Translations under genes and position numbers: made by a program
Assembly: GCA_963575745.1 (NCBI GenBank)
Contig: CAUYUJ010000203.1
Location: forward strand, 217,994 to 273,403
DNA from: Prorocentrum cordatum
Taxonomy: Eukaryota > Sar > Dinophyceae > Prorocentrales > Prorocentraceae
Length of the DNA: 55,410 bases
Direction of reading: 5' to 3'
Notes under the pieces: model-generated
The model's database searches: none
Seen by the model: the letters and a program-made list of their open reading frames with translations, nothing else
Told to the model about the DNA's origin: nothing
Shown: positions 35,060 through 44,285 of the stretch, piece by piece
How the letters are laid out: every line of letters begins with the position of its first letter
Numbering within the stretch: position 1 is the first letter of the stretch

Positions 35060-35489
35060 GAGAGATCGCTGGGACTTACCAGGTTTTGCACAACGGCGCA
35101 CATTATCTCCACACTTGACTCTGACGCGGGACTGTATCTCACTCAAGGTACGGCGGCGCTTCAGCAGATCATCTGAGGCACCGCCGTTGCGCAACTGGTA
35201 CAACGACGCAACAACGCCGAGCTTGGCTGCAGCAGCTTTGAAGAGGCGTGCAACTCTGACGGCGCAACACAAGAAGGAGGGGGCGCCCGGCCGAAACATA
35301 GCCTACCCAGGCCCCCAGGACGTCGCCCAGCCAATCTGGGTAGTCGGTAACGACGGTGTCATCGAAGGTCTGGGTCTCCGACGGCAGCAGCAGCCCCTCC
35401 TCAGGCGCCGCGATCAGAGACCACCAAGGGAGAGCCGCCTCCTCTGATGTCCCTGGTTGGATCAGGCCCCCCGCCGCGGCGCGGAGCAC
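35060..35489 (-). pseudogene. Tyrosine recombinase domain, frameshifted, catalytic residues altered
   Basis: The first frame (35489-35169) gives WWSLIAAPEEGLLLPSETQT with FDDTVV, matching the beta-hairpin region of the catalytic domain. The second (35299 down) gives SLYQLRNGGASDDLLKRRRT and LSEIQSR, then VRRCAKPGK. The LR-(H)-GGAS block is the H-x-x-R region, here with N where H is usual. The last block normally has V-R-R-Y, where the nucleophilic tyrosine is replaced by cysteine. A frameshift between the two halves and these substitutions indicate loss of activity. Confidence 0.72.
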
Positions 35490-36684
35490 CTCCCCAGGGC
35501 GGAAAGGGGCCCGCGAAGACGGTCTCGGCGCGCAGGGCCGCGGCCCTTTCGCCGTCGCCGACGGGGAGGGCGCAGCTGCGCGACTTGGCCTCGATCGGCA
35601 GCGGCATTCTGCTGACAGGCGGGACCCGCTTTCTGCATCCCTCGAGGGCTCGCTGGAGCCGAGGGTAGTCGCGGATCTTGCCCGGCAGGGTGCTGTAAAG
35701 GAGGCCGTGCGCCGTCTTCTCGGCGCGGGTGAGCTTCGCGTCGCCCGCCAGGAGCTCGCCCAGGTAGTCGAGCAGGTTGACCTTCAGCTCGCCGTGGTCG
35801 TCGGCGGCCCTGCCTCGGCGCTGCTGCCGCGCGCGGAACAGGTCCTCGAAATCCGCGTGCGCGGCCGCGCCCGCGGGGCTGATGGTCGCGAGCTCGCAGG
35901 CGCCGTGGACGCCCGCCTGAGCAGGGCGCACGGGCGTCGGGGGCAGCGGCCGCGCAGCAGGAAAGGGGCCGCGGCCGGGCGCCGTCTCGGGGCGCCGCGC
36001 CCTCGGCCGCGGCCCACTGATTGCGCCGCCCGCCGCGGCGCGACCCCCGCGGGGGCCCCGGCGGCCTCGCGGGGAGTCGACGGCGCGGCGGCTTCTTGAC
36101 AGACCGACAGGCTCTGCCCCCGACGTAGGCGCTTCATAGAGCGCAGGCCGCGCCTCCGTCAGCCGCTCGAAAAGACGAGACGGAGCATCAGCAGGATTGA
36201 ACTCGCTCGGCACCCATCTGAGCGCCACCCAAGAGCCCGTCGCAATCGAGAGGGCCGCCAGGCGTCGGACCAGCTGCAGGCGCCCGAAGGAAGCTGCACG
36301 CCCTCTTGAGAAACAAAGGGCTACGCCGAAGTTGTCAAAAAGGACGAGGCGCCTCTGGTGGAGCTGATGGGGGCCCCGAAGCTTGAGGCACATGCCTTTG
36401 ATGACAGCCTTCCCTTCCTTGTTGCCGATGGGCCCCTCGGAACTGTATCTCCCCGCCCTCCAACATTTCCAAGACCGACCTGGGATGGGGGACTGCGGGG
36501 CCCCGGGGGGGCCCGCGCGTGGCCGCCGGGCCATGTCCGAGGGGGCGCCGCCGATCATGTCGAGGTCGCAGGGGCCCGCGTCCGAGGTCACGGCGCCCCC
36601 GGAGGGGGTCCCGGCCGCCAGGGCCCGTCTACGAGGGCCCACTCCGAGGGGGGTAGACGCTGGTATCCAAACCTCTCGTTGCAC
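35401..36684 (-). pseudogene. RNase H C-terminal part and linker to recombinase
   Basis: Near residues 100-170 the frame reads LVLFDNFGVALCFSRGRAAS and ALRWVPSEFNPADAPSR. The D-N-x-(G/A) and W-(V/I)-P-S-E-x-N-x-A-D-x-x-S-R motifs are diagnostic of DIRS-order RNase H. A long basic/proline-rich linker follows, then a helical region (LLDYLGELLAGDAKLTRAEK) at the position of the N-terminal core-binding part of the recombinase. This is the best-preserved diagnostic stretch of the element. Confidence 0.82.
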
Positions 36685-37085
36685 CGACCCATCTCCCCGA
36701 CCTCGTCACTGGTGAACTTGGCCCCCATCACCCCCCGCCCACTGCCAGAGGCATCGGCTGCGAGGACTGACGAGGACCACGGGCGCCCGAAGTTAACTGA
36801 GAGCCAGGTCCGGCTTGCGCGCGCCAGGGGCTCGCAGCGCACGGATTCCCACGGGGGCCCTGGAGCGTCGCGGCAGTCCCGAATGAACGCGTAGGAGGCC
36901 CGCAAGACCGATGACGCAGGCCGCAAGTTGGGGGCCTCGACGACGCAGTGGCCCAAGAGGCGCACGAGGGTCCTTCCAGGGGCACAACCACTCCGAGCAG
37001 CGCGCCGTGGAGCACCCCGAAGAGTCCAAGCCCACTTGGGCCTGGGCAACACCGCGCGCCTCGCCCCGTCGAACGAGGCCCCCAA
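36588..37085 (-). pseudogene. Connection and RNase H start of the DIRS-like element
   Basis: It includes LLGHCVVEAPNLRPASSVLR, then WESVRCEPLARASRTWLSVN and SSSVLAADASGSGRGVMGAK. The G-H connection helix, the V-R-x-E-L-x-x-A block and the A-(T/A)-D-A-S of RNase H (first catalytic aspartate) are recognisable in order. It ends in a different frame from the rest of RNase H. Confidence 0.75.
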
Positions 37086-37176
37086 GATGTCCGGGGAGGT
37101 GGAGGCCCGAGAGATCTCGGGCAGAACGAAGCCCCCCCCCCAAAAAAAAACAGCGATGTGCTCGTGGAGACTCTGA

Positions 37177-37485
37177 TCAACCCGATCCCGACATCCTGAA
37201 GACGGTCAAGTTGTCACAACGTGGCAGAGCAATGGGATCGTCCGACAGAGGGGGGGCGGGCCAGGAATTCGACATGATGAGCTCCTGTCTAAATCCAGCC
37301 TCTCTGAGCAACTCTGCGCGCAAGGCCTGGGCACTATAAAACGATCGCATCCAGCCCATCGGCTGCGAGAGCAGACAGGGGAAGACGCCCCCCTCCGAGG
37401 GCAACGGCCCCCCCCCGCACATCTGATGTCGCTCCCCACTTTCCTGCAGGGTCAACTGCCGCGGCTCCGGAGCTGAAAAACGCAC
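37177..37485 (-). pseudogene. Reverse transcriptase, palm continuation
   Basis: This frame gives VFPCLLSQPMGWMRSFYSAQ, the P-M-G-W-x-x-S block of DIRS-type reverse transcriptases, followed by RAELLREAGF. At the active-site position it reads RCDNLTVF where Y-(V/M)-D-(D/N) is expected, so the tyrosine-containing motif is damaged. It lies one frame away from the upstream half. Confidence 0.7.
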
Positions 37486-38107
37486 CGAGCGCAGCTGGCA
37501 CGCCGCGCTGGCAGAAACAATTCTGGATGTCCCCCGTCACCATGAAAACAGGGGCGTCTCCGCCGGGGGCCCCGAGGCCGCGCGCGTTCTCAGCCGAGCA
37601 CATCTCAGGCTTAGGGGGGTGGCGGAGTAGCTGGTTGACCCTGCGAATATCGCGGGCGAGTCTCTAACGATTCTGTTTCTTTCTGACGATGAACGGCATG
37701 ATCCCCTCATTGGGAACCTCGCTGAAACCCGAGATCCCACGCTCGAAAAGGCTTCTCAGGAACGTGACTTCGACATCCTTACCCCCCTGGGTTCGGGCGT
37801 CGGTGCGAGGTCCCTTGGGGTCGCGGCGCAGACGGTGACGGGCAACATCGGCATCGGCCAAAATATTCTCGAGATCGAGACAGCCGCCGAGCTCGGGAGA
37901 AACTATATTAGTCAAATCGACGGGCGGGACCTGCACCTTGTGCAAGCGCACGTTGGTCGGGTCGCACGGCTCGACCGCGCGCGCAAGCGTCTCGCAGTCC
38001 ACATTGGCACCAGCCAACTCACGCAAAGAGGCGTGGCCAGATTGCACATGATCGAGAATCCCCGAAGCGGTAGAAGAGAACCGATGCTTGCGAATAACAC
38101 TGTGCAC
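37334..38107 (-). pseudogene. Reverse transcriptase, N-terminal half, in-frame TAG
   Basis: The frame carries VPPVDLTNIVSPELGG, then FLRSLFERGISGFSEVPNEG and MPFIVRKKQNR, the fingers block that precedes R-L-I-x-D in DIRS-type reverse transcriptases. A TAG at 37664-37666 interrupts it. The same frame resumes with RLARDIRRVNQLLRHPPKPE and VFMVTGDIQNCFCQRGVP, the first catalytic block, where the aspartate of G-D-I-x-N/D-C-F is present. Beyond 37430 the frame loses similarity and the match moves to another frame. Confidence 0.75.
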
Positions 38108-38446
38108 GTACCTGGGGCCGACCTCGGCGCCAGCTCCCCCGCGCAGCGGCAGCGCTGAGAGCTCCCGCGGGCCGCGCCCGAAAAGCAGGCCCAGGCCGTC
38201 GACTGCCCCCTGCGCCAGCGGCAGGGCGCCGAGCCACCGCTCGCGGCGCAGCCGAGACTTCCCCCAGCTGCCGTTCCCAGGGCGCTGGCCACGAGGAGCG
38301 TCGGGAAGGGGTGAGAGACCGCGACTGCGCCGATCTCCTGATGTCTCTTGCCGTCGGCGAGGCCAGGCCCCAGGACGGCGCCGCGCAAAACGGCTGCCCC
38401 AGGAGACCCCCAGACATCATGCGCATCGCCACCCCCGCTCCCTTCT
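38108..38446 (-). other. Gag-reverse transcriptase spacer of the DIRS-like element
   Basis: Minus-strand frames are open but shift. Sequence near FASIGSLLPLRGFSIM suggests the region just upstream of the reverse transcriptase. No motif could be named. Confidence 0.4.
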
Positions 38447-39676
38447 TCATGTCTTGGCGGGGGCTGCGGGTTCTGCCTTGGCCTTCGCAGTCGCGACGCC
38501 GGTAGCCCTGGTCCCCCGAGCCTTCCTATTCTCCTTCAAGATAGCCGTCTCTTTGCTGAGCCCCATCGCAACGTGGGCCCGCCGTAACGGGGCCGTCTGT
38601 GCACCGCCTGCCCGATCGCTGATGCCGAGGTAGTAATCGCCGCCCTCGTAGCTCGGGGCGTCGGGCATCTCGGCCACTGCCTCCTCGCGCAACGTGATCC
38701 GCCGCGGGAGGGGCTCGACCCCCACCGAGTTCTTGACGTCGAGCCCACCGACCGTCTCCAGCAGGTGGACTGCGCGATGGAGGATGGAGTGTTCGTGGGC
38801 GGCCGAGCTGCGTTGCCTCGCGCCCCTGCCACTTCGCCACTCGTCCGCGCGTGCAACCAGATTTGCGACGCCTCTCCTGATAACTGAATCGACCCACGCG
38901 GCCCCGACGGACGGCCCCAGCAAAGGCGACGGAGGCAGGCCCTCAGCCTGACGCGTGCACGCTGTCATGGGCCCGCCGGCCTCGACCACGGCGCGCTCCG
39001 TCGGGGCCCGTGCCGAGATCCTCGGGTCGCCGCAGAGGAAACTACTGCGAGCAAGGGCCCACTGTGTGATGTCAACCCCCTCCGTGAGCATCTCGAGGCT
39101 GGCGACGGCGCCATCGATGACCGCCAGCGCCCTCGACCCCAGCACCACAGCCCCCGCGGGCAGCGCGAACTCGGCCCCGACGTCGTGGCCGATGTGGGGC
39201 TCGGTGAGGACCCAAGCGCCGCCTGCGGGAGCCAGGCGGGCTCCTCCGGGCGCGGGGGCGACCGCAGGCACGGGCGTCGCCACTGCCGCGGCGCCGCCAG
39301 GCGTTCGAGCGGCCTCGCCCAGCCGCGGGAGCCCGCGGCGGGCTCGCTCGAGGTTGCAGACCGGGTCCGCCTCCGCGAGCAGCTCGCTGATCTTGGCGGC
39401 CGTCAGCGGGGCGCAGGTGTAGAGCACGCTGCCAAGGCTGGGAACTCCACGAGGCCGTGCGCCGATGGTGGCCGAATAGCGGATCCCCTCAATATCCGCG
39501 CTGTTCAGGCTGAGCTGCTCTACGAATACATCGTAATCGGGGAGCACGACAACAGACTCGTCATTCTCCACGCGTGCACCCACCAGCCTCGCATGATGCT
39601 CGACAGCGCCGTAGTGGACCCAGGCTGCGGAGCCTCGGTCCAACACGGCAGCGGCAACGGCTCCTGCCGCCGCCAT
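38447..39676 (-). CDS. Gag-like ORF of the DIRS-like element
   Basis: An open frame of 409 codons starts at ATG 39676. A GTG nine bases upstream is also open. The N-terminal third contains LPDYDVFVEQLSLNSADIEG and an Ala/Pro linker. The middle has LTEPHIGHDVGAEF. The C-terminal part has EGGDYYLGISDRAGG then GLSKETAILKENRKARG, a block that precedes the reverse transcriptase in related dinoflagellate elements. It presumably encodes the nucleocapsid-like protein. It shares frame with the reverse transcriptase start at 38107, and a TGA at 38447 separates them. No zinc knuckle is visible. Confidence 0.6.
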   Translation of the reverse strand: MAAAGAVAAAVLDRGSAAWVHYGAVEHHARLVGARVENDESVVVLPDYDVFVEQLSLNSADIEGIRYSATIGARPRGVPSLGSVLYTCAPLTAAKISELLAEADPVCNLERARRGLPRLGEAARTPGGAAAVATPVPAVAPAPGGARLAPAGGAWVLTEPHIGHDVGAEFALPAGAVVLGSRALAVIDGAVASLEMLTEGVDITQWALARSSFLCGDPRISARAPTERAVVEAGGPMTACTRQAEGLPPSPLLGPSVGAAWVDSVIRRGVANLVARADEWRSGRGARQRSSAAHEHSILHRAVHLLETVGGLDVKNSVGVEPLPRRITLREEAVAEMPDAPSYEGGDYYLGISDRAGGAQTAPLRRAHVAMGLSKETAILKENRKARGTRATGVATAKAKAEPAAPAKT

Positions 39677-39681
39677 GGAAC

Positions 39682-40026
39682 TCACAGACTGTCAGTGGAC
39701 GCCGTGGCCACGACGCCCTTGCCGCCCCCCTTGCCCCCCTGGACCGAGTCCGCGGGCGCCTCCCCGCCCGACCTCGCGGGCGCCTGAAACCTGCTGGTGA
39801 TGGCCGTCCGCGGCGGCGACGGAGCAAGGAAACCCACCACCCCGCGACGGATCAAGTCCTGGGCGACCGCCACCAGCACCGAGAGCGTGACGGCCACGCC
39901 CGCGAGCACCCCGAGGAAAAAGACCCCCAAAGGCTCGCAGGGGCCTCGGCCGCTGGCAGCGGCGTGGGCCCGCAATGTTCCAGCTGCTTTGCCAGAGCCG
40001 CACCGATGCCGGGGTCGCCGCGGCAA
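39682..40026 (-). CDS. Small membrane-helix ORF at the start of the DIRS-like element
   Basis: This frame of 114 residues has one strong hydrophobic segment, LGVFFLGVLAGVAVTLSVLV (about residues 33-52). It is followed by a basic stretch and a Gly/Lys-rich end. It ends at a TGA that nearly abuts the ATG of the Gag-like ORF (39676). Its function is unknown. A single membrane helix ahead of Gag is a feature I associate with dinoflagellate DIRS-like elements, but that comparison is from memory. Confidence 0.5.
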   Translation of the reverse strand: MPRRPRHRCGSGKAAGTLRAHAAASGRGPCEPLGVFFLGVLAGVAVTLSVLVAVAQDLIRRGVVGFLAPSPPRTAITSRFQAPARSGGEAPADSVQGGKGGGKGVVATASTDSL

Positions 40027-40273
40027 TCAGCGTCGCAATAGCAATGCTGCGGGCGTTCGCGAACAAACTGGCCGAGCGCTGCTCCAGACGCAGCAGCCCC
40101 CACTGTGAGAGGAGCGGCCACGCCTGCCCGAAGTCCGTTCCTGAGCCAGAAAGGACTGCAGAGCCAGATCTACTACAGAAGACTGCGCAGACATATTTAA
40201 CACGCCTCCTCGCGACGCAACTCCCTCTGAGGAATCAACCACCAGCAAAGGAATTATAGGCTCGCGCCTCAAC

Positions 40274-40421
40274 GCCGCGCACATCCGTCTTAAACAGTGC
40301 AGCAACTTCACGGACGGCGGCGGTTCTTGTTTACACATGTGGTAATTGCCTTCGCGCCGCGCACAGTCGCCTTAAGACAGGCAAGAGCTTTACGGATGGA
40401 GGGCGGCTCCTTTTCAACATG
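40274..40421 (-). repeat. Upstream terminal repeats of the DIRS-like element (two units)
   Basis: Two tandem direct units, 82 bp apart. Each runs from GCCGCGCACA through CTTAA or TCTTAA and ACGGA(T/C)GG(A/C)GG to ACATG (plus-strand reading). The same unit recurs at 34595-34662. Confidence 0.85.
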
Positions 40422-40499
40422 CACCTCCAGCCTCAGCGCAGAGCGCATTCGTTCTAAGAGCTTACATCAGGTTCGAGCATTCTCTTTGTTCACATCCTA

Positions 40500-40735
40500 G
40501 AGGTCATGTGTTAGGGCGATGTCGGACCGTCAGGGCGTAACACTTACGGTGGCTCGCGGTGTTGAAGTCCCAGGAACGACGTTCTGGCACGATTCAGGAC
40601 CGTCAATACGCAACTGTAGCGGTGATTTGCGGCGTTGACATTCGAGGGACGGTGTTCTGGCACAGCTTAGGAGTTTCAAACGGCTGTCTTCAAACGGGAC
40701 ACCTTCCTCAGTAAAAATGAACCCTCGCAGGAGCC
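40500..40735 (+). repeat. 73-bp direct repeat beside the DIRS-like element
   Basis: GTTGAAGTCCCAGGAACGAC with GTTCTGGCAC (from 40561) recurs 73 bp later (from 40634: GTTGACATTCGAGGGACGGT with GTTCTGGCAC). A weaker third copy precedes them. Confidence 0.75.
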
Positions 40736-40794
40736 CATGAAGAGGGAGTTTGGAGGGAGGGCTTATGGCAATGCCATTGATGAGTCTTGCGTTT

Positions 40795-41010
40795 GCATTT
40801 GTGTTCCTCCTCCTCCCCGTTCTCGTCATCCCATCCGTCCTTCCCCCATCAGCCTCATCCTTCCTCCTCCGGGCTCCGCCCCCGCTCCTCCCTTCAGCTC
40901 CCCTCTCGTGCCGTAGCCTCTGCTGCTGCCTGCTCCCCCTCTGCCTCTTCTACCTCCTCGTCCTCCTCGTCATCCTCCTCGTCATCCTCCCCTTCCTGGT
41001 CCTCCTCCTT
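40795..41010 (+). repeat. Pyrimidine-rich tract
   Basis: CTCC/CGTC-rich sequence, less regular than the (TCC)n tracts. Confidence 0.75.
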
Positions 41011-41600
41011 GGCCCCACGGCCGCGGCGCTTGATGAGCAGCAGCCCATGGCGTCCGCGGCGCAGTCCGCGGGCTAATGTGGGGGCGACGGCCTTGCAACG
41101 CGTTGGCGCTGAGACAGGACGTGGCAGCGCTGCGGGGCAGTCGCGTTGAAGAAGGAGGAGGAGACAGCGCCCCAAGATGACACTTCCAAACCTCAACTGA
41201 ATCATGTCGCAAAATCGGATCGGATCGGCAACGGATCAGATCGCCAACGAACCGTCCCGAATCGAATAGAAATCGCTCCGTCGCGCTGGGCTCCAACTGG
41301 CTCTGGCCGATACCACGGGATAGAGCCGCATCGAATCGAATCGAATCGGAATCGCGGCCCCAGCCTGCGACTCGAATCGCATCGAACCGGATCGGAGGCG
41401 GCCCTGACTTCTTGACATTATTGTACTTGGTATATGCAGATCCTCATCATCTCCATTACCCCCTCCAAGACCTGGTGAGCATAGACTCTGCGCCCTTGCG
41501 GGCTTTGCATATTGTTTTATGTTTCTCTGTTGCCCTAACTACCGGGACGGGCAGGCGGACGGGGGCGGAGGATGCCAGCAAGAGGACGGGAGGAGGCATC
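41011..41600. other. No recognised gene; GATCGGATCG/GAATCGAATCG short repeats
   Basis: Positions 41213-41400 contain many overlapping ATCGGATCGG, ATCGAATCGA and similar short units. The rest is mixed. Confidence 0.6.
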
Positions 41601-41611
41601 AGAGGAGGCAT

Positions 41612-41690
41612 CAGAGGAGGAGGAGGAGGAGGAGGAGGAGGAGGAGCAGGAGGAGGAGGAGGAGGAGGAGGAGGGCGGGGGCGAGGGCGG
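41612..41690 (+). repeat. (GGA)n microsatellite
   Basis: GGA triplets with a few GCA/GGG interruptions, preceded by a duplicated AGGAGGCATCAG. Confidence 0.9.
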
Positions 41691-41880
41691 GGGGCAGAAG
41701 GCTCAGGACAGGCACGGCCCCTCGGAGGCCAGGCGAGAAGCCCTCCGTGCGGGCACTGCCCTGGGCGAAATTGGGGCACTTGCTTGGGAACCTCGCTCGG
41801 GGATCTTTCACCGGGATCCTCGATACAAGCGACGAATGTAACTGTCACGCAGCCTCGTCTCTATCAGGAGGGTGTAGTCG

Positions 41881-42073
41881 CCGAAACTGTGCCCGAAAAT
41901 CGGGCCGTTGTGGCCAGAACTGGCGCCCGAGTTGCCCCGACCGTTCCCGAAGGTGACCGAAACGTTTGGTGCTAGCCGATACGCTTTCCAATGTCAGTCA
42001 CAAGCTCGGTCGCACTAATTCTTCGGTCACAATTTCGGGTATGTTATCGGTCACATACTTGTTTCGGTCACAC
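41881..42073. repeat. GTGACCGAAA palindromic element, copy 2
   Basis: The left half has GTGCCCGAAA, TTCCCGAAGGTGACCGAAA. The right half has TTCGGTCACA, TTTCGGG, ATCGGTCACATAC and TTTCGGTCACA in inverse orientation. It shares motif and foldback design with 16444-16640. Confidence 0.75.
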
Positions 42074-43334
42074 GCACACGCACTCACCTGTTTGGCTGAG
42101 AGGGGCCAGGCGCCATGAGGAACTGCTTTCCTCGAGAAGACATAACGCCCTTACGCCGCGGCTTACGCGGGTCGCCAGCGTGGCACAGCGCGTGGAGAAA
42201 GAGGGCGCTTACGCGCGGCCTTGCGCAAGGAGCTTACGCGCGAGAGTCCCCGCACAGGTTTCCAATTCGGGCGCCGTCTTCTACTAGTTTCTGGGAGCCT
42301 TCTCCTTGTCAGTGCCAAGCCATGTTCCAGAAACAACTGTTTAACATATTGCAAAAGGTACCGCCCAGCCGTGTCCCGGGCCCACTGCGCGGCACGTGCT
42401 CCCTGGAGGCGCGGCCGCACGACGCACGGGAGGCCGCGGCGCAGGCTCAATGCCTCCCCACGTCGCGACGAGGACGAGCACGGGATGTGCCGTGTCTGAG
42501 TGTCGACCAACGCTGGGATCGAGTCAGTGCTACCGTCTGCCCGTATCTCATAAGGAGGCGCGAGAAGGATGCAATGGCCTTGGACACCCATTTCGAAGCT
42601 TTTCGAGCGGGGTGCGGCCAACGAAAGTGGCCAAGGATGGACCGAGGAGGTAAGGATGCAAGGGTACCCTTGGGAACATCTGCTCATCCTTGCTGTGCGG
42701 GTCGACAGTAGCCGACGCTGATCTACGCGACACCGGCGCTATCTCCTCGATTGTCGATTGCCTGCCCTCCGCGGCCTCGCCCCTCGCACTGCACCTCCGG
42801 CCCCTCGCCGCCTCGCCTCGCCCTCCCCGCGGCGCCTGGCGCGCACGCTAGGAGCCGCGGCTGGCCACCGCGGCCTCCCCGCGCGTCGGCAGCTCACCGC
42901 CGCGCTCCGCGGCGCCCGCCGCCTCCCGCGTCCGAGCTCTGCGGCCGCGCGGGGCCGAGGCCGCCCAGCGCGGCGCCCCTCCTCGGCGAGCGGCGTGTTC
43001 ACGCCCTGCCTCGTCCTCCGCGGACTCGCCGAGGCGCGAGCTCGAGAGGCTGCCCGCCACAGCCCCCGCGCGCGCCTGCCTCGCATGGCGCCCCAAGCCC
43101 GAGCCGTGCCCTCTTCGGTGCGCGCGTCGGCGTGTCGGCCTCCGTGGCCGCGACGCGCCACGGTGTTGGCAGCGGCGTCGGCACGCGGGCGCAGCAGGTG
43201 TGCGGCTTCTCCTCGGGCTGCAGCTGCGCGCCCCCTCCTGGCCCAACCGCATGCGCGACGACTGGGCAGGCCACCAGGTACGGATGCCGCTGCTCCCCGG
43301 GCCTCCCCCGGAGTGCGCTCTGAATAGAAGTGCG
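42074..43334. other. No recognised gene
   Basis: 42120-42720 is mixed sequence with irregular CTTACGCG motifs (42150-42245). A plus-strand frame from ATG 42321 (MFQKQLFNILQKVPPSRVPG) looks non-repetitive but matches nothing I recognise. 42740-43300 is very GC-rich and codes only Arg/Pro/Ala-rich frames. Confidence 0.4.
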
Positions 43335-43435
43335 AGGCAAATCCAGCGGTGGCGACGAGGGCCTCCCAGGAGTCTCAAAACAGGCAAAAACGAGGGAAGG
43401 GCAGGGGTATGGGTACTTTTTCCTCCGCTGAACGA
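43335..43435 (+). repeat. 100-bp dispersed repeat, copy 1
   Basis: CGAGGCAAATCCAGCGGTGG, CGAGGGCCTC and GGTATGGGTA correspond in order to 53977-54080. The central AGG and AAAACGRGGGAA blocks also match. Confidence 0.75.
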
Positions 43436-44220
43436 CGTCGTCGTCACGCAGCCGGCAGGCAGACCCTGGGAGAGGTTGCGGCAGGCAGAGGCTCAACAAC
43501 CATCGGAGGGACATTTTCTGGCAGCGGCGAGGCCGAGCGCACAACGCGCTCTTGTGGCCGGCGGGGCCGCGCGGGGGCTGGGTGCACACCCTGCCAGAGG
43601 GGCACGGAGGCAGGACGAAATAAACAGAAACATTATCCTGGTTCGATCCTCCTCCTCCTCCTCCTCCTCCTCCTTCTCCTCCTGCCCAGGACGGTGCAGG
43701 CCAGGGCCTTTTTCCCGCTGCATGGCGACATGTCCGAGGAAGCCCAGAGACTACCCAAGATGCCCTGGAGAGTGTTCCCAAAGCTGCACCGAAGCTTGCT
43801 GCACTGACCGAGGCAGGAAGAGGGGAAGGAGGGAGGAGGACCAGCACGATGCCGGAGCAGGAGGAGGAGGAGGAGGAGGAGGAGGAGGAGGAGGTAGGAG
43901 GGGGGGAGGAGGGGGAGGAGGGAGGAGGACCAGGGAGGTCGAAGGTAGGGAGGAAGGGGCAGGCACTCGGAGCAACGAGGGAGGAGAAATGAGGAGACAA
44001 ATCAATGAGGAGACGCAGCAGGAGTAACGAGGAGGAGGCTAGGCGGCGACGGCTCTCGCCTCGTCCCCTTTGGCCGTGCAGGTCGCGCTTGCCTCCTCCT
44101 CCTCCTCCTCCTCCTCCTCCTTCTCCTCCTTCTCCTTCTCCTCCTCGTTTTCCTCCCCTCCGCAACCGAGGCAGGGGGGGAACAGAGGAGCAAGAAGTGG
44201 AGTCAGAGGAAGCATGCGGG
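43436..44220. other. No recognised gene; several simple repeats
   Basis: Includes (TCC)n at 43648-43682, (GGA)n at 43858-43935 and (TCC)n at 44094-44155, with mixed sequence between them. Confidence 0.6.
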
Positions 44221-44230
44221 AGGAGACTTG

Positions 44231-44232
<2 letters not shown>

Positions 44233-44280
<48 letters not shown>

Positions 44281-44285
44281 TCGTC
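44233..44285 (+). repeat. (GTC)n microsatellite
   Basis: About 53 bp of nearly perfect GTC triplets. Confidence 0.95.

Larger units (their letters stand above)
34539..40421 (-). mobile_element. DIRS-like (tyrosine-recombinase) retrotransposon
   Basis: On the minus strand the order is a small membrane-helix ORF, a Gag-like ORF, reverse transcriptase, RNase H, and a tyrosine-recombinase-like domain. That is the layout of DIRS-order elements, which integrate by a tyrosine recombinase instead of an integrase. Direct repeats of a roughly 66-bp unit bound it: two copies at the upstream end (40421-40356 and 40339-40274), one at the downstream end (34662-34595) and a partial one (34566-34539). Frame changes and a TAG within reverse transcriptase make this copy non-coding as it stands. 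The Gag-like ORF is intact over 409 codons, so the insertion is less decayed than the LINE-type element at 2155-7970. Confidence 0.82.
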
